Notes: generated by a model from the sequence alone, not told the origin. A DNA stretch of 64,000 nucleotides from Candidatus Flexifilum affinis (GCA_016713325.1 JADJPJ010000087.1:1162159-1226158), one strand, 5' to 3'; counted from the first letter of the stretch, positions 29,204 through 39,414 are shown. A program made the numbers and translations.

Positions 29204-30060
29204 TCACCCTGGGCGACATGCGCCTGCACCTGATTAACGACTGCGATATCCTGGTCGAAGGTGGCGGCGCGTTTGGTCTGGTGCCGCGCGCCTTGTGGCG
29301 CGACATGATGCCCCCCGACGAAGAGAACCGCGTGCCTATGACTCAGCACGTCCTCCTGGTCCAGGTGGGCGGCCGCAACATCGTGATCGACACGGGCTAT
29401 GGAGAGAAAGTCCCCGAGAAGCAGCGGAAGTACATGTTCATGGACCGCTCGTCCGGCGGCGTGCGGGGTGCGCTGGCGCGGCTGGATCTGACGCCGGACG
29501 ACATCGATCTGGTCATCGATACGCATCTGCATGGCGACCACAGCGGCGGCAATACCTGCATTGCGCCGGATGGCCGCATCGTGCCGATGTTCCCCAACGC
29601 CGAATACGTCGTACAGGCCCGGGAATACCACGACGCCACCCACCCCAACGAGCGCACCCGCGCCACGTATCTGGCGGAGAACTATGTCCCCCTCTATGAG
29701 AGCGGCCAGCTGCGTTTGCTGGAAGGCGATACCGAATTCGCGCCAGGGATTCAGGGGGTGGTGACGCCGGGGCATACGCCAGGCCACATGAGCGTCATTC
29801 TGGAGAGCCGCGGGCAGTACGCCATGTTCACCTGCGACCTGTCCAGCTACGCCATTCACTTCGAGCGGTTGGGCTGGATGACCGGCTATGACCTGGAGCC
29901 CGTCGTCACGCTGGAGACCAAGCGCATCTACCAGAAGTGGGCGCTGGAGACCAACGCCCTGTTGATTTTCCCGCATGACCCGGTTCGGCCGATGGGGCGG
30001 TATGTCCAGGGACCGGAAGGCAAGTGTGCGGTCGTCAAAGTCGACGAACCGTACCTCTAG
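29200..30060 (+). CDS. Metallo-beta-lactamase-fold hydrolase
   Basis: 286 aa. The zinc motif is THLHGDHSGGN (H-x-H-x-D-H), followed by a later His in VVTPGHTPGHMSVIL and Asp in FTCDLSSYAIH; a full two-metal site is present. The N-terminus VLLVQVGGRNIVIDTGYG is that of the AHL-lactonase/arylsulfatase-like MBL branch. GTG start, coupled by a GTGA overlap to the adenosine deaminase. The substrate is not assigned; a lactone or phosphoester is possible. Confidence 0.85.
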   Translation: MITLGDMRLHLINDCDILVEGGGAFGLVPRALWRDMMPPDEENRVPMTQHVLLVQVGGRNIVIDTGYGEKVPEKQRKYMFMDRSSGGVRGALARLDLTPDDIDLVIDTHLHGDHSGGNTCIAPDGRIVPMFPNAEYVVQAREYHDATHPNERTRATYLAENYVPLYESGQLRLLEGDTEFAPGIQGVVTPGHTPGHMSVILESRGQYAMFTCDLSSYAIHFERLGWMTGYDLEPVVTLETKRIYQKWALETNALLIFPHDPVRPMGRYVQGPEGKCAVVKVDEPYL

Positions 30061-30072
30061 CATTCGCCGCCG

Positions 30073-31074
30073 TCACTGCCGGCTCTGCCATTCCTCGATG
30101 GTTTTCTGCAAGTAGGTCCGCACCTCGGCATCGGTGACGTCGCTGACGCCGTCGAAGAACTGGCCGTCGACCTCGATCACGATTCCCCCGCCCAACCCCG
30201 ATCGTACGTGAATCTTCCGGCCGGGGAAATCGCCGTTGATGTGCCGCTTGTGCTGCAAGAAGGTTTCGATAGCCGCACCAATGTTGAATGTAGGAATCTC
30301 GACCTTGGGAGCCGCGCGGCCACGCCGAGCGGTCAGCGGCGGCAGATCCTCCATCCGGTACTTGGGCAGGTCGCCAGGCAGGGGACTTGGGCTCACAGGG
30401 TCAGCCGGCGGGGCAGTCCACTGCGACTCTACTGACGGCTTCGAATCGACGAGATCTTCGTCAGACGGCATGTCCAGATCCGGCTCAGACAGCAAGGGTG
30501 CTGAAGATTCCAGCGGTGTACTCACCGGAGTCGGCGCTGCCGGGAACGCAGTGTTGTTCAGATCGCGCAGCGCCGTATTCAGCCGCCGCATGAAGTCGGC
30601 ATCCGCACCCTCGATGGGATGCCGATAGGCCTTGCTGCCGATCTGTACGATCAGCGTGCCGTCGGCCACGTCGCGCAGCACGGTGAAGACTTCTACCGCA
30701 TCGGCCGATCCGCCATCGCTCAGCGCCAACCGGTAGGAAGCGCGTGGGCGAGCGGGAGCGTTCGGCGGAGGAGCGGTGTCCAAGGACGGCGGCGGAGGTG
30801 GAGCATTGAACTTCTGCGGCATAGATACCCCTGGCGGCGGCGCTGGCTTCGCGCCGGGGTGAGACAGCTCGTCCAGATCGGGCATCAAATCATCATCCAT
30901 CGGCTTGACCTCCATCACCACATCCAGCTCCGGTTCGTCCTTCTGACGCCGGCGCCGACCGCGAGACCAGACAATATAGGCGAGCGCACCGATGAGCAGC
31001 GCGCCCGACCCGCAAAACATCAAGATCAGACCGACCGGGATCTGCCGGAAAAACACTTCAAAGCCGCTATCCAT
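30073..31074 (-). CDS. Membrane-anchored protein with Pro-rich linkers, unknown function
   Basis: 333 aa. One N-terminal membrane helix (about 12-34, VGLILMFCGSGALLIGALAYIVW) is followed by a basic stop-transfer patch (SRGRRRRQK) and long acidic and Pro-rich linkers. Two compact regions are seen: about 110-175 (RASYRLALSDGG... YRHPIEGADADFMRRLN) and a C-terminal one (about 265-333) with IEVDGQFFDGVSDVTDAEVRTYLQKTIEEW. Likely cytoplasmic after the helix. AGGAGG ribosome site; it starts 21 bp after mutM on the same strand. No family recognised. Confidence 0.65.
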   Translation of the reverse strand: MDSGFEVFFRQIPVGLILMFCGSGALLIGALAYIVWSRGRRRRQKDEPELDVVMEVKPMDDDLMPDLDELSHPGAKPAPPPGVSMPQKFNAPPPPPSLDTAPPPNAPARPRASYRLALSDGGSADAVEVFTVLRDVADGTLIVQIGSKAYRHPIEGADADFMRRLNTALRDLNNTAFPAAPTPVSTPLESSAPLLSEPDLDMPSDEDLVDSKPSVESQWTAPPADPVSPSPLPGDLPKYRMEDLPPLTARRGRAAPKVEIPTFNIGAAIETFLQHKRHINGDFPGRKIHVRSGLGGGIVIEVDGQFFDGVSDVTDAEVRTYLQKTIEEWQSRQ

Positions 31075-31095
31075 GTCGCGTCGCCTCCTGGATGA

Positions 31096-31914
31096 TTAGA
31101 GCCGCTGACAGCGCGGGCAGAAATGGGTGCCGCGCCCCGCCGCCCGTGTCTTCTCGATGGGTGTCCCGCAGCGGGGGCAGGGTTCGCCAGTTTGATCATA
31201 TGCTGAGAAGTGATTCTGCGCTTCGCCCGTCGTTCCGTCCGGCTTTCGATACCAGTTGATGCTGGCCCCTTCAAATTCCACACCATCGGCCAGCGCCCCG
31301 CGAACCGCGGTGTGCAGGCGCTTGATGGCCGCCGCGCTGAGCCGACTGGCCGGCGTCATGGGATGAATCCTGGCGCGCCACAACGCTTCGTCGGCGTAGA
31401 TGTTGCCGACTCCGGCGACAAAGGCCTGATCGAGCAGCACGGCCTTGATACCCCGTTGGGTCCGTGCCAGCCGTTCACGCATGTAGGCCGGTGTGAATTC
31501 GGCCTCGAGCGGTTCCGGGCCCAGGTTGACGGCAAGCTCCTCCATCGAACCGACCAGCGCGACGAAGCCGAACTTGCGCGCGTCGGAAAAACGGAGCTCC
31601 TTGCCGCTGTCGAGTCCCAGGCGAAAGTGGACCCAGCGGTCATCCGGATGGGACAGAACGGCGTCGGTCACATACAGGCGGCCGGTCATCTTGAGATGCA
31701 CGACCAGAATGTCGTGGTCGAGTCTGAGCAGAATGTATTTCGCCCGGCGCTCTGCGGCGACAAAGGTCTGACCGGTGATGCGCGAGGCAAATGAGGCGGG
31801 ATCAGGCAGGCGAATGGTCCGGGGCCAGTCGTACCACATCTCCCCTGCCACCCGACCGATCAGCGGGGCACGCAGGCCGCGGACTACATTTTCTACTTCC
31901 GGGAGTTCTGGCAT
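31096..31914 (-). CDS. mutM: Formamidopyrimidine-DNA glycosylase
   Basis: 272 aa from ATG 31914. Removes 8-oxoguanine and formamidopyrimidines from DNA. The catalytic N-terminus is MPELPEVE, where Pro2 is the nucleophile after Met removal and Glu3 the acid. The H2TH region reads QAFVAGVGNIYADEALW, and the C-terminal zinc finger has CPRCGTPIEKTRAAGRG followed by HFCPRCQ. All key parts are present and length is normal. An earlier in-frame start exists but would displace Pro2, so it is rejected. Confidence 0.96.
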   Translation of the reverse strand: MPELPEVENVVRGLRAPLIGRVAGEMWYDWPRTIRLPDPASFASRITGQTFVAAERRAKYILLRLDHDILVVHLKMTGRLYVTDAVLSHPDDRWVHFRLGLDSGKELRFSDARKFGFVALVGSMEELAVNLGPEPLEAEFTPAYMRERLARTQRGIKAVLLDQAFVAGVGNIYADEALWRARIHPMTPASRLSAAAIKRLHTAVRGALADGVEFEGASINWYRKPDGTTGEAQNHFSAYDQTGEPCPRCGTPIEKTRAAGRGTHFCPRCQRL

Positions 31915-31982
31915 GAGCAGCAATGGCCTTGGGTCAATCGACCTCCAACGCTGGTGGCCGAGTTGTGAAGGGCAGACGATCA

Positions 31983-32016
31983 CGAACGCCCTCATTATAG
32001 AACAGGAGGGCGTTCG
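31983..32016. repeat. Perfect 11-bp inverted repeat between esterase and mutM
   Basis: CGAACGCCCTC and GAGGGCGTTCG with a 12-nt AT-rich loop. Neither side has a T-tract, so it is not a clear rho-independent terminator; it may stabilise or punctuate the mRNA after the esterase (stop at 32057). Confidence 0.6.
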
Positions 32017-32056
32017 CAAGATGTAAGAAGAATGTCCTTACCGGCTGGTCGCGCGA

Positions 32057-33037
32057 TTACGACTCGATGGCAAAGCGCTTGACGAATTCCCACATGATCG
32101 CCGTCGCATCGATATCCTGGCGCGTCTTGCCCACCAGGAACTCCGGCAGTTCCAGACCACCTGGCCAGGTATGGCCGCCATCGGGGATGGAGTACAGCAC
32201 GACCTCCGCGTCATCCTGGCAGGCCGTGTAGGTGGTCACCGTGACCGCGTCAGGGGTGCCGCCAGTTGTGCTTTCCGCCTCTGTGCAGGTAGCGCGGGCG
32301 GCCCAATCCTGAATCCACTCGTTGATGTCTGGCAGCCCCATGTCCTCCGCGCCTTCATAAGGAACAATCGGATCGACGACGCCGTGGAAGCTGATCACCG
32401 GCACGACGCGACTGGGGTTGCAGCCTTCTTCAAGTTCAGGATAAGCGCCGGCAACCGTACCGATGGCGGCGATGCGGTCGGCCATCTCGCAGGCCAGCCG
32501 GTTACTCATGCCTCCGCCATTGCTCAGACCGGTGGCATAGACGCGCTGCGCGTCGATGCAGTAGTTCGACTCCAGATAATCCAGAAGGTCGTTGAAGAAT
32601 CCGAGATCGTCGGCCTGTTCGCCGAGCAACGCGCCCAGCACCCCCACCCCCGGATCGCTAAAGAGGCCGGCGTTCCAGCGCAGCGGGAAGCCCGTCCCGC
32701 GTGGATAGACGGTCAGGAAACCCTCGGACTCGCCAAGTTCATCCCAGCGGGAGAATTCCCGCTGCTGGTCGGGATTCGACGAGAACCCATGCATACTCAA
32801 GACGACGGGCGCAGGCGACGTACCGTCGTAGCTCTCCGGAACGTGGAGCAAGAATGAGCGCGTCTGCCCGCCCGACTCCAGGGTCACCTCGTTCATGCCC
32901 GGCTCGACTGGAATGGCCCCGCCGCACGAACCCGCTGCACTCTGCGCACGAGCCGGCGCCAGCGAGGCGAAACCGATCACCACGATAAGCACCATCAGCC
33001 ACGCGACCGATTTATGATACTGCCTTACGTATTCCAC
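32057..33037 (-). CDS. Exported polyhydroxybutyrate-depolymerase/feruloyl-esterase-like hydrolase
   Basis: 326 aa from GTG 33037 (AAGGGA ribosome site), with a signal peptide ending APARAQS. The alpha/beta hydrolase core is of the PHB-depolymerase/LpqC family: oxyanion region VVLSMHGFSSN, nucleophile elbow ATGLSNGGGMSN (Ser), Asp in HGVVDPIVPYEGA and His in PDGGHTWPG. It acts outside the cytoplasm on an ester, possibly short polyester or an acylated plant polymer. The substrate is not determined. Divergent from dnaE; the space between holds a good -10 box for dnaE. Confidence 0.87.
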   Translation of the reverse strand: MEYVRQYHKSVAWLMVLIVVIGFASLAPARAQSAAGSCGGAIPVEPGMNEVTLESGGQTRSFLLHVPESYDGTSPAPVVLSMHGFSSNPDQQREFSRWDELGESEGFLTVYPRGTGFPLRWNAGLFSDPGVGVLGALLGEQADDLGFFNDLLDYLESNYCIDAQRVYATGLSNGGGMSNRLACEMADRIAAIGTVAGAYPELEEGCNPSRVVPVISFHGVVDPIVPYEGAEDMGLPDINEWIQDWAARATCTEAESTTGGTPDAVTVTTYTACQDDAEVVLYSIPDGGHTWPGGLELPEFLVGKTRQDIDATAIMWEFVKRFAIES

Positions 33038-33136
33038 CTTGATTCCCTTATCAATACAATCCAACCCACAGGTATCCGGTACGAACGGAAGGGTCTATAA
33101 CGCCCTCCTCAGGTCGTCAATTTTAGCATCGATTGG

Positions 33137-33145
33137 TGTTATACT
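33137..33145 (+). promoter_or_regulatory. Extended -10 promoter of dnaE
   Basis: TGTTATACT (TGn-TATACT) 38 bp before ATG 33183. A weak GTCAAT lies 18 bp upstream as a possible -35. Confidence 0.55.
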
Positions 33146-33182
33146 TGGGTACGAAGCGAACATACGGACGCATTTTCCAGGC

Positions 33183-36100
33183 ATGGCCGATCAACCTTTT
33201 GTACATCTGCACGTCCACACGGAATACTCCCTGCTGGACGGTTTTTGTAATATCAAGAAACTGACCAAGCGTGCCGCGAGCCTGGGCATGAATGCCCTGG
33301 CCATCAGCGATCACGGCACGATGTTTGGCGTCATTGACTTCTACAATGCCTGCCAGGATACCGGCATCAAGCCGATCATCGGCATGGAAGGCTACATCAC
33401 ATCCTTTGACCGGCGCATGTCTGACCGCGACCCAGGCCGGGACCGGGACAATCATCATCTGCTGCTGCTGGCGATGAACGAGACGGGCTACAAAAACCTG
33501 CTCAAGATCGCCAGCGCCGCTCAGCTCGAAGGCTACTACTACAAGCCGCGCATCGACAAGGAATTTCTCGAACAGCACGCCGAGGGCCTCGTCGCCACCA
33601 GCACCTGCCTGGGCGGGCAGATTCCCGGCATGATCATGCGCGGGAATGACCAGGGTGCACGCGAGATTGTCGACTGGTACATCCAGACCTTCGGCAAGGA
33701 TCGCTTCTACCTCGAGCTCCAGAACCACAAGCTGGACGAAATCGCCTCGGTCAATGAGTGGCTGATTGGCAATGGGAAGAAGGATCAGGTCGGCCTGGTC
33801 GCGACCAGCGACGTGCAATACATCTCTGCCGACGATTACGACCCGCACGACACCCTGCTCTGCATCCAGACCTCAGCGCTCAAGAACGAGACCGACCGGA
33901 TGCGCATGAGCGACAACAGTTACTACCTGGCCAGCCCGGAAGAGATGTGGCAGGCCTTCGGACACATCAACGACGGCGAGGCACTCCTCAATACGGTCAA
34001 AATCGCCGAAATGTGTTCGATCGATCTGAGCCGCAAGGGGTACCATCTCCCGGTCTTTACGGTGCCCGAAGGCTTCACCAGCACCTCGTTCCTGCGCCAC
34101 CTGACCGAAAAGGGGCTCGTCTGGCGATACGGCGACCGCGCCTTCCAGGACGCCCATCTGCGTGAACGGCTGGAATTCGAACTGAGCACCATCGAGAAGA
34201 TGGGTTTTGCCACCTACTTCCTGATCGTCTGGGATCTGTGCGAATATGCCCGCCAGACCGACATCTGGTGGAATGTGCGCGGCAGCGGTGCAGGCAGTGT
34301 CGTGCTTTATTCGCTGGGTATCACCAACATCGATCCCATTCAGAACAACCTGCTTTTCGAGCGCTTTCTCAACCCCGGCCGCGTCACCATGCCGGACATC
34401 GACATGGACTTCCCCGATGACCGGAGGCACGAGATGATTGCCTATACCTCGCGCAAATATGGCGAGGACAAGGTCGCGGCCATCATTACGTTCGGAACGC
34501 TGGGGGCCAAGGCGGCGGTGCGCGACGTCGGGCGGGCGCTGGGCGTCGATCTGGCGCTGGTCAATCAGGCGGCGCGCCTGATTCCGACCGAACCCAAGCC
34601 AAAGCCGGTGCACGAGTACGTGGACGGCAACCCGGAGCTGAAGAAGCTGTACGGGGGCAGCGACGTGCTGAAGCAGGTCATCGACACGGCGTCGCACCTC
34701 CAGGGAGTCAGCCGCCACGCCTCGACGCATGCTGCCGGGGTCATCGTCGCGGATCGTCCGCTGGTCGAGTATCTGCCTTTGCACCGCCAGACCAAAGAGA
34801 GCGATCAGGACGGCAGCCTGCGCCAGGTGACGCAGTTCCCGATGGAAACCTGCGAGGCCATCGGTCTGCTGAAGATCGACTTTCTCGGCCTGTCGACGCT
34901 GACCTATCTGCGCCGCGCGTGCGATCTGATCGCCAAGCATCACGGCATCCGCTACTCGATGGACAACATCCCCTACCGTCCCAGCGGCGATCCGGTCCAG
35001 GATCGCATGCTGCGAGAGACGTTCGAGATGCTGGGCCGGGGTGAAACGGTTGGCGTGTTCCAGCTTGAAAGCAGCGGCATGCAGACGATGCTGCGCGAGA
35101 TGAAGCCGTCTAAGTTCGAGAACATCGTCGCCGGCGTATCGCTCTACCGGCCGGGGCCGCTGGAATTCATCCCGCAGTACAACGCGCGCATGCACGGCAA
35201 GGAAAAGGTTGCCTATCTGCATCCGAAGCTGGCCGAGATCCTGGACGAGACTTACGGCATCATCGTCTACCAGGAACAGATCATGCAGATCGGCCAGCAG
35301 TTGTTCGGCTACTCGCTGGGCGAAGCAGATCTGATGCGCCGAGCGGTGTCGAAGAAGAAAAAGACCGACCTGGAGAAGCACCGAGCCATCTTCACGAGAA
35401 AGGTCCTGAACACGGCGTTGATACGGACACCGCGGGCAAGATCTTCGACCAGATAGAATTCTTCGCCAACTATGGTTTCAATAAAAGTCACGCGGCGGAT
35501 TACGCGGTCATAACGGTTCAAACGGCCTATCTGAAGTGCCACTATCCCGCCGAGTATATGGCGGCGCTCCTGTCCACCTACTTCGACGACGCCGTCAAGG
35601 TCACGACCTTCCTGGCGGAGTGCAAGCGGCTCGACATTCCCATCCTGCCGCCGGACATCAATGAAAGCCAACTCGACTTCGATATCCAACCCCTCGAGGA
35701 TGGACGGCGCGGCATTCGCTTCGGCATGGCCGCCATCAAGAACGCCGGCGTCGGCGCCCTCACCAACCTGATTCAGGAGCGCGAGACCGGCGGCCAGTTC
35801 CGCGACCTGGCCGACTTTGCCTCGCGCGTCGATTTGCGTCATGTCGGCAAGCGTACCGTGGAAATGCTGGCGAAGGTCGGTGCGTTCGGGGTAATGGGCA
35901 CGCGCACACAGCTTCTGGCGGCGCTGGACCGTATCGTCAGCTTCAGCATCGACCAGCATCGGGCAAGAGAGGTCGGGCAGATCAGCCTGTTTGGCGACGT
36001 CATGGCGCCCTCCTCCGACGAGCTGCTGAGCCGGCTCACCCACATGGAAGAGGTCGGCAGGCGGGAAATGCTGGAGTGGGAGCGCGAACTGCTGGGCATC

Positions 36101-37057
36101 TACGTTTCCAGCCATCCGATCGACGAATTCCTGCCCATGCTGGCCAATGCCAACGTCACCAACAGCTTCGATGTGCAGAACGCCGACGGCGGCATGCACG
36201 GCAAGTCAGTCCGCTTTGCAGGGCTGGTGAGCAATGTCCGCAAACTCGTCACAAAAACCGGTGACATGATGGCGGTGGTCAAGCTTGAAGACCGGCTTGG
36301 CACCGTTGACGCCGTCCTCTTCCCCAAGACCTGGGACAAGTACGGCGAGTTCTTCGAGGAAGTCAGCGAAGTCGTGCTGGTCACCGGCAAGCTCGACCTG
36401 GGGCGTGGCGAGCCGCAGATTCAGGTGGAGCACGTCACCCAGGAGTTTGAAACTGGCATCTCCGACAACCCGGCGATGCTGGCCACCCTCGAAGCACCTG
36501 AACCGTTCTGGCTTGATGGAATGGACGAGGAGCCGCCTTTCGACGGGGAGCCGGGAAACGGAAATGGCAGCCACGCCTCTGCGCAGAATCCGCCCGCGAC
36601 GCGTTCCTCTTCGCCTGCTCCAGCTGACTCCTCCAGGTATGCGGCCCGGCAGCCTGCGCCGCCCCCCTTTGAACCTTCCCCGTCGAGCGTACCGGAGCCG
36701 CCAGGCTTCGACGAGCTGCCGCCGCTGATCGACGATGACGAGGTATTCGTCGGCCCGCCCGTCGAGCTGTCCGAACCCCTGCCGCCGGCCAAGCTCCTGC
36801 GTGTTCGATTCTGGCGCAGTGCGAGCGACGAGCGAGATCGCTGGCGTCTCCAGAAGCTGGTCGGCGAGATCAACGCCTTTTTTGGCCGCGATCATTACGA
36901 AATCGTGCTGGTCAGCGAGGGCGCTCCGACGCACGTGCTGCGCTTCAAGGACAAGACCACCCAGTGCTGCGAAGCGCTGGTCCGCAAAATCGAAAAGCTG
37001 GAAGGCATCGAAGTCGAAATCCACGATGAGACTGGTATCGCCGAAACGGGACGCTAA
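33183..37057 (+). CDS. dnaE: DNA polymerase III alpha subunit (frame interrupted once)
   Basis: About 1290 aa when joined. Replicative polymerase. N-terminal PHP domain HLHVHTEYSLLDG; catalytic aspartates in MPDIDMDFPDDRR (about 400) and KIDFLGLSTL (about 565); later a helix-hairpin-helix region, then an OB fold near VRFAGLVSNVRK. The frame breaks near 35396: FTRKVLNT should be FTEKGPEHGV, restored by one extra G, after which KIFDQIEFFANYGFNKSHAADYAV reads normally. An essential gene cannot be so truncated, so this is probably a base-call error. After the OB fold comes a Pro-rich linker (about 1110-1190) and an extra domain (LLRVRFWRSASDERDRWRL...), longer than in E. coli DnaE. Confidence 0.93.
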
Positions 37058-37096
37058 AATAGTCGCGCGCTCAGTGTAAGGGGAGCATCTCAGACT

Positions 37097-38062
37097 ATGA
37101 AACGCATCGCGGTGATGACCAGCGGGGGGGATTCTCCCGGCATGAACGCGGCGATTCGCGCGGTCGTGCGAACGGGTATGGAACTGGGCATCGAAACCTA
37201 CGGTATTCGACAGGGCTATTCCGGGTTGATGAATGGCGATTTCAACCCGTTAACCAGCGTTGAGGTCAGCGGCATTCTCCAGCGCGGCGGCACCATTCTG
37301 CAGACGGCCCGCAATGAAGAGTTCAAGACTCCGGCAGGACAAAAGAAGGCCTTGCGCCGGCTGAACGAGAAGAACATCGAGGGACTGATCGTCATCGGCG
37401 GCAATGGCAGCCTGACCGGTGCGCTGGCGCTGCACAAGCAGGGGTTTCCGACGGTCGGCATTCCGGGAAGCATCGACAACGACATCTTCGGGACGGACAT
37501 GTGCGTCGGCGTGGATACGGCGCTGAACACCATTCTTGATGCCCTCGACCGCCTTCGTGACACCGCGACCTCGCACCAGCGCGCGTTCCTGATTGAAGTG
37601 ATGGGCCGCAACTGCGGTTATCTGGCGCTGATGGGCAGCATCCTCGGCGGCGCGGAAGTAGTCGTGACGCCTGAGCGTGAGGTCAGGATGGAAGAGGTCG
37701 CTTCCGCCCTGGAAGACGCCTATGTGCGCGGCAAAACTCACGCCATCGCCGTGATTGCGGAAGGTGCGCCCTTCAAAGTCACGGATCTGGCGGAATTCCT
37801 GACCGGGAAGAACGTCGGTTTCGAAATCCGCCTCACCATTCTAGGGCACATCCAGCGCGGCGGCAGTCCGTCCGCATTTGACCGCCTGCTGGCCACGCGA
37901 ATGGGCGTCAAAGCAGTCCGCGTGATCGACGCCGGAGAGTCCGGCGTGATGGTCGCCCAGCAGGGACGCGAAATGAAGACCATTCCCATCGAGGAAGCGA
38001 TCAGCCAGATTCGCCCCATACGGGAGAGCGACTTCGAGATGGCGCGCTTCCTCTCTCGCTAG
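37097..38062 (+). CDS. pfkA: 6-phosphofructokinase
   Basis: 321 aa. Phosphorylates fructose 6-phosphate in glycolysis. Seen: TSGGDSPGMNAAIR (phosphate loop), PGSIDND with the catalytic Asp, MGRNCGYLAL and GHIQRGGSPSAFDR. The Gly in PGSIDND (not the Lys of PPi enzymes) fits ATP as donor. One oddity: the GGDGS motif is GGNGS (about residue 100), so the Mg-linked Asp103 of E. coli PfkA is Asn. ATG 37097 has AAGGGGAG upstream. It follows dnaE by 39 bp; a TAAAAT near 37055 could be its own -10. Confidence 0.93.
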   Translation: MKRIAVMTSGGDSPGMNAAIRAVVRTGMELGIETYGIRQGYSGLMNGDFNPLTSVEVSGILQRGGTILQTARNEEFKTPAGQKKALRRLNEKNIEGLIVIGGNGSLTGALALHKQGFPTVGIPGSIDNDIFGTDMCVGVDTALNTILDALDRLRDTATSHQRAFLIEVMGRNCGYLALMGSILGGAEVVVTPEREVRMEEVASALEDAYVRGKTHAIAVIAEGAPFKVTDLAEFLTGKNVGFEIRLTILGHIQRGGSPSAFDRLLATRMGVKAVRVIDAGESGVMVAQQGREMKTIPIEEAISQIRPIRESDFEMARFLSR

Positions 38063-38088
38063 AAGTCGCCCTCTTTCGACCGACCATG

Positions 38089-38128
38089 ATGCGCGCTGCG
38101 AGACTGACTCCCAGCGCGCATTGTTGTT
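38089..38128 (+). terminator. Terminator after pfkA
   Basis: A perfect 10-bp stem ATGCGCGCTG/CAGCGCGCAT with a 13-nt loop, then TGTTGTT. Lies between pfkA and the convergent lipoprotein gene. Confidence 0.7.
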
Positions 38129-38140
38129 CCGCCGTGTTTT

Positions 38141-38839
38141 TCAGAGTTCGATGTACGGGATCTGGTTGGCGCGGCCGACAAGGTGCACGCTCTGCCCGGT
38201 GACGCCGCTGGTCAGCGTGAAGTCGAAGGCGGCGGTGAAGGTGTCGTCATTGGTCAGCACGCGGATATCGCCCTGAAGCGCCAGGCCCGCCGGGTCGGCC
38301 AAGTTCAGGAAATCATCGTCAAGGTCGGCGAGCGACACCACCAGCCCGAACTGATCGACCATGATCGCCGTGGCTTTCTCCAGGTTGTGCGCCCCGGTCA
38401 GGTTCTCTGGCACGAAAATGGTCACGCTCAGCAGGCCGGTGTCTTCGCTGTTGGAGTCGCGTACGTCGATGGTGAAGGTCAGGCGCCGCGGCTGAAACTC
38501 CGCCGGGTCCGCGCCGGGCTGCGGTTCGAAGGCAATGAGCGCGGCACTGCTTGTCGGGAAAGGTCCGGTTGCGACCCGATCACCTTCGACGCTGATCTCC
38601 GCGGTCGCCGGCTCCATGTCGTCGAAGCTGGTTGGCGTATCGACGCTGATGACCGTGACGGTCAGCGGCGGGGCGGTGGAGGCGGCCAGAGTCTGGCGCA
38701 CCGACTCTGCCGTCATATCGTCGACGGGCAGCGACGTTGGATCGGTCGGTGGCGCCTGTTGAATCGAGCAGGCACCGATCACTGCTGCCGTCAGGAGAAG
38801 CGCCACCCGTTTCATACGCCTGCGCCTTTCGTGATGCAT
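38141..38839 (-). CDS. Predicted lipoprotein, unknown function
   Basis: 232 aa from ATG 38839 (CGAGGT ribosome site 8 nt upstream). Signal peptide: basic RRRRMKR, a hydrophobic core and the lipobox VIGACS, so Cys becomes lipid-modified. The mature part has no recognised domain; it is beta-rich and acidic, with a short Pro/Thr linker and the segment SVTIFVPENLTGAHNLEKATAIMV. Outer-surface anchored. It ends convergent with pfkA. An alternative start at 38815 would still keep the lipobox. Confidence 0.7.
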   Translation of the reverse strand: MHHERRRRMKRVALLLTAAVIGACSIQQAPPTDPTSLPVDDMTAESVRQTLAASTAPPLTVTVISVDTPTSFDDMEPATAEISVEGDRVATGPFPTSSAALIAFEPQPGADPAEFQPRRLTFTIDVRDSNSEDTGLLSVTIFVPENLTGAHNLEKATAIMVDQFGLVVSLADLDDDFLNLADPAGLALQGDIRVLTNDDTFTAAFDFTLTSGVTGQSVHLVGRANQIPYIEL

Positions 38840-38864
38840 CGCACTACCTCGCTCCAGTTTGTGA

Positions 38865-39356
38865 CTATTCGTTCTCGCCACTATCGCCGGCAATCTCGCC
38901 CACGCGCGCCCTGACCAGGTTGATGAGCGCCAGGGTAGGCACGCGCAGATCGACCCCGCGCTGGCCGGCGCTGACCACGATGTGCTGGTGCTCGGACGCC
39001 GACTTGTCGAGGAAGACTTTCCAGTTCTTCTGGACCAGCGCCAGCGCGCTGATGCCGCCGACCTTCAGCCCGGTCATGGCTTCTGCCTCTTTATGCGCCG
39101 CCATGCGCACCTTCTTCTCCCCGGCCAGTGCAGCCAGGCGCTTCAGGTCCAGTCGCTTGTCGGCCGGGATGATACAGAGGATGGGCTTTCCGCCGCCATC
39201 CGGCTCGACCACCAGCGTCTTGAAGACAAGGAACGGCGGTATCCCCAGTACCTCAGCGATTTCCTCCGCATCGCGAAGTTCGTCGGAGAATTCAAGGACT
39301 TCGTAGGGTATTTTGTTCTGCTCCAGCAGCCGCATCGAGTTCAGTTTGACAGCCAT
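38865..39356 (-). CDS. ybaK: YbaK/EbsC-type aminoacyl-tRNA deacylase
   Basis: 163 aa. The family removes Cys wrongly loaded on tRNA-Pro (YbaK) or Ala from tRNA-Pro. The core features of the fold are IPPFLVFKTLVVEPDGGGKPILCIIP with its conserved Lys, then LDLKRLAALAGEKKVRMA, and GLKVGGISAL with the Gly-x-x-x-P/S loop. Length is normal for a stand-alone deacylase. Lies 26 bp before the lipoprotein gene on the same strand. Confidence 0.9.
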   Translation of the reverse strand: MAVKLNSMRLLEQNKIPYEVLEFSDELRDAEEIAEVLGIPPFLVFKTLVVEPDGGGKPILCIIPADKRLDLKRLAALAGEKKVRMAAHKEAEAMTGLKVGGISALALVQKNWKVFLDKSASEHQHIVVSAGQRGVDLRVPTLALINLVRARVGEIAGDSGENE

Positions 39357-39414
39357 CGATTGCCTTCACCTGCCCTGTCATTCATAAGCCGGACGGTTCG
39401 CCCGACTCCATCAC

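Noticed and set aside
31915..32019. N-terminal extension of MutM
   Set aside because: The active-site Pro must follow the initiator Met, so the start is ATG 31914.
33873..35381. Antisense reading frame of about 500 codons across dnaE
   Set aside because: Same codon-bias shadow. Similar ones lie over the mutase (43115-44467), rbsA/lacI (55809-57317), the binding protein (52987-54300), the SH3b protein (13274-15028) and copA (60339-61676).
35394..35400. Programmed frameshift in dnaE
   Set aside because: No slippery heptamer is present; the site ACGAGAAAGG and the other homopolymer lesions favour a base-call error.
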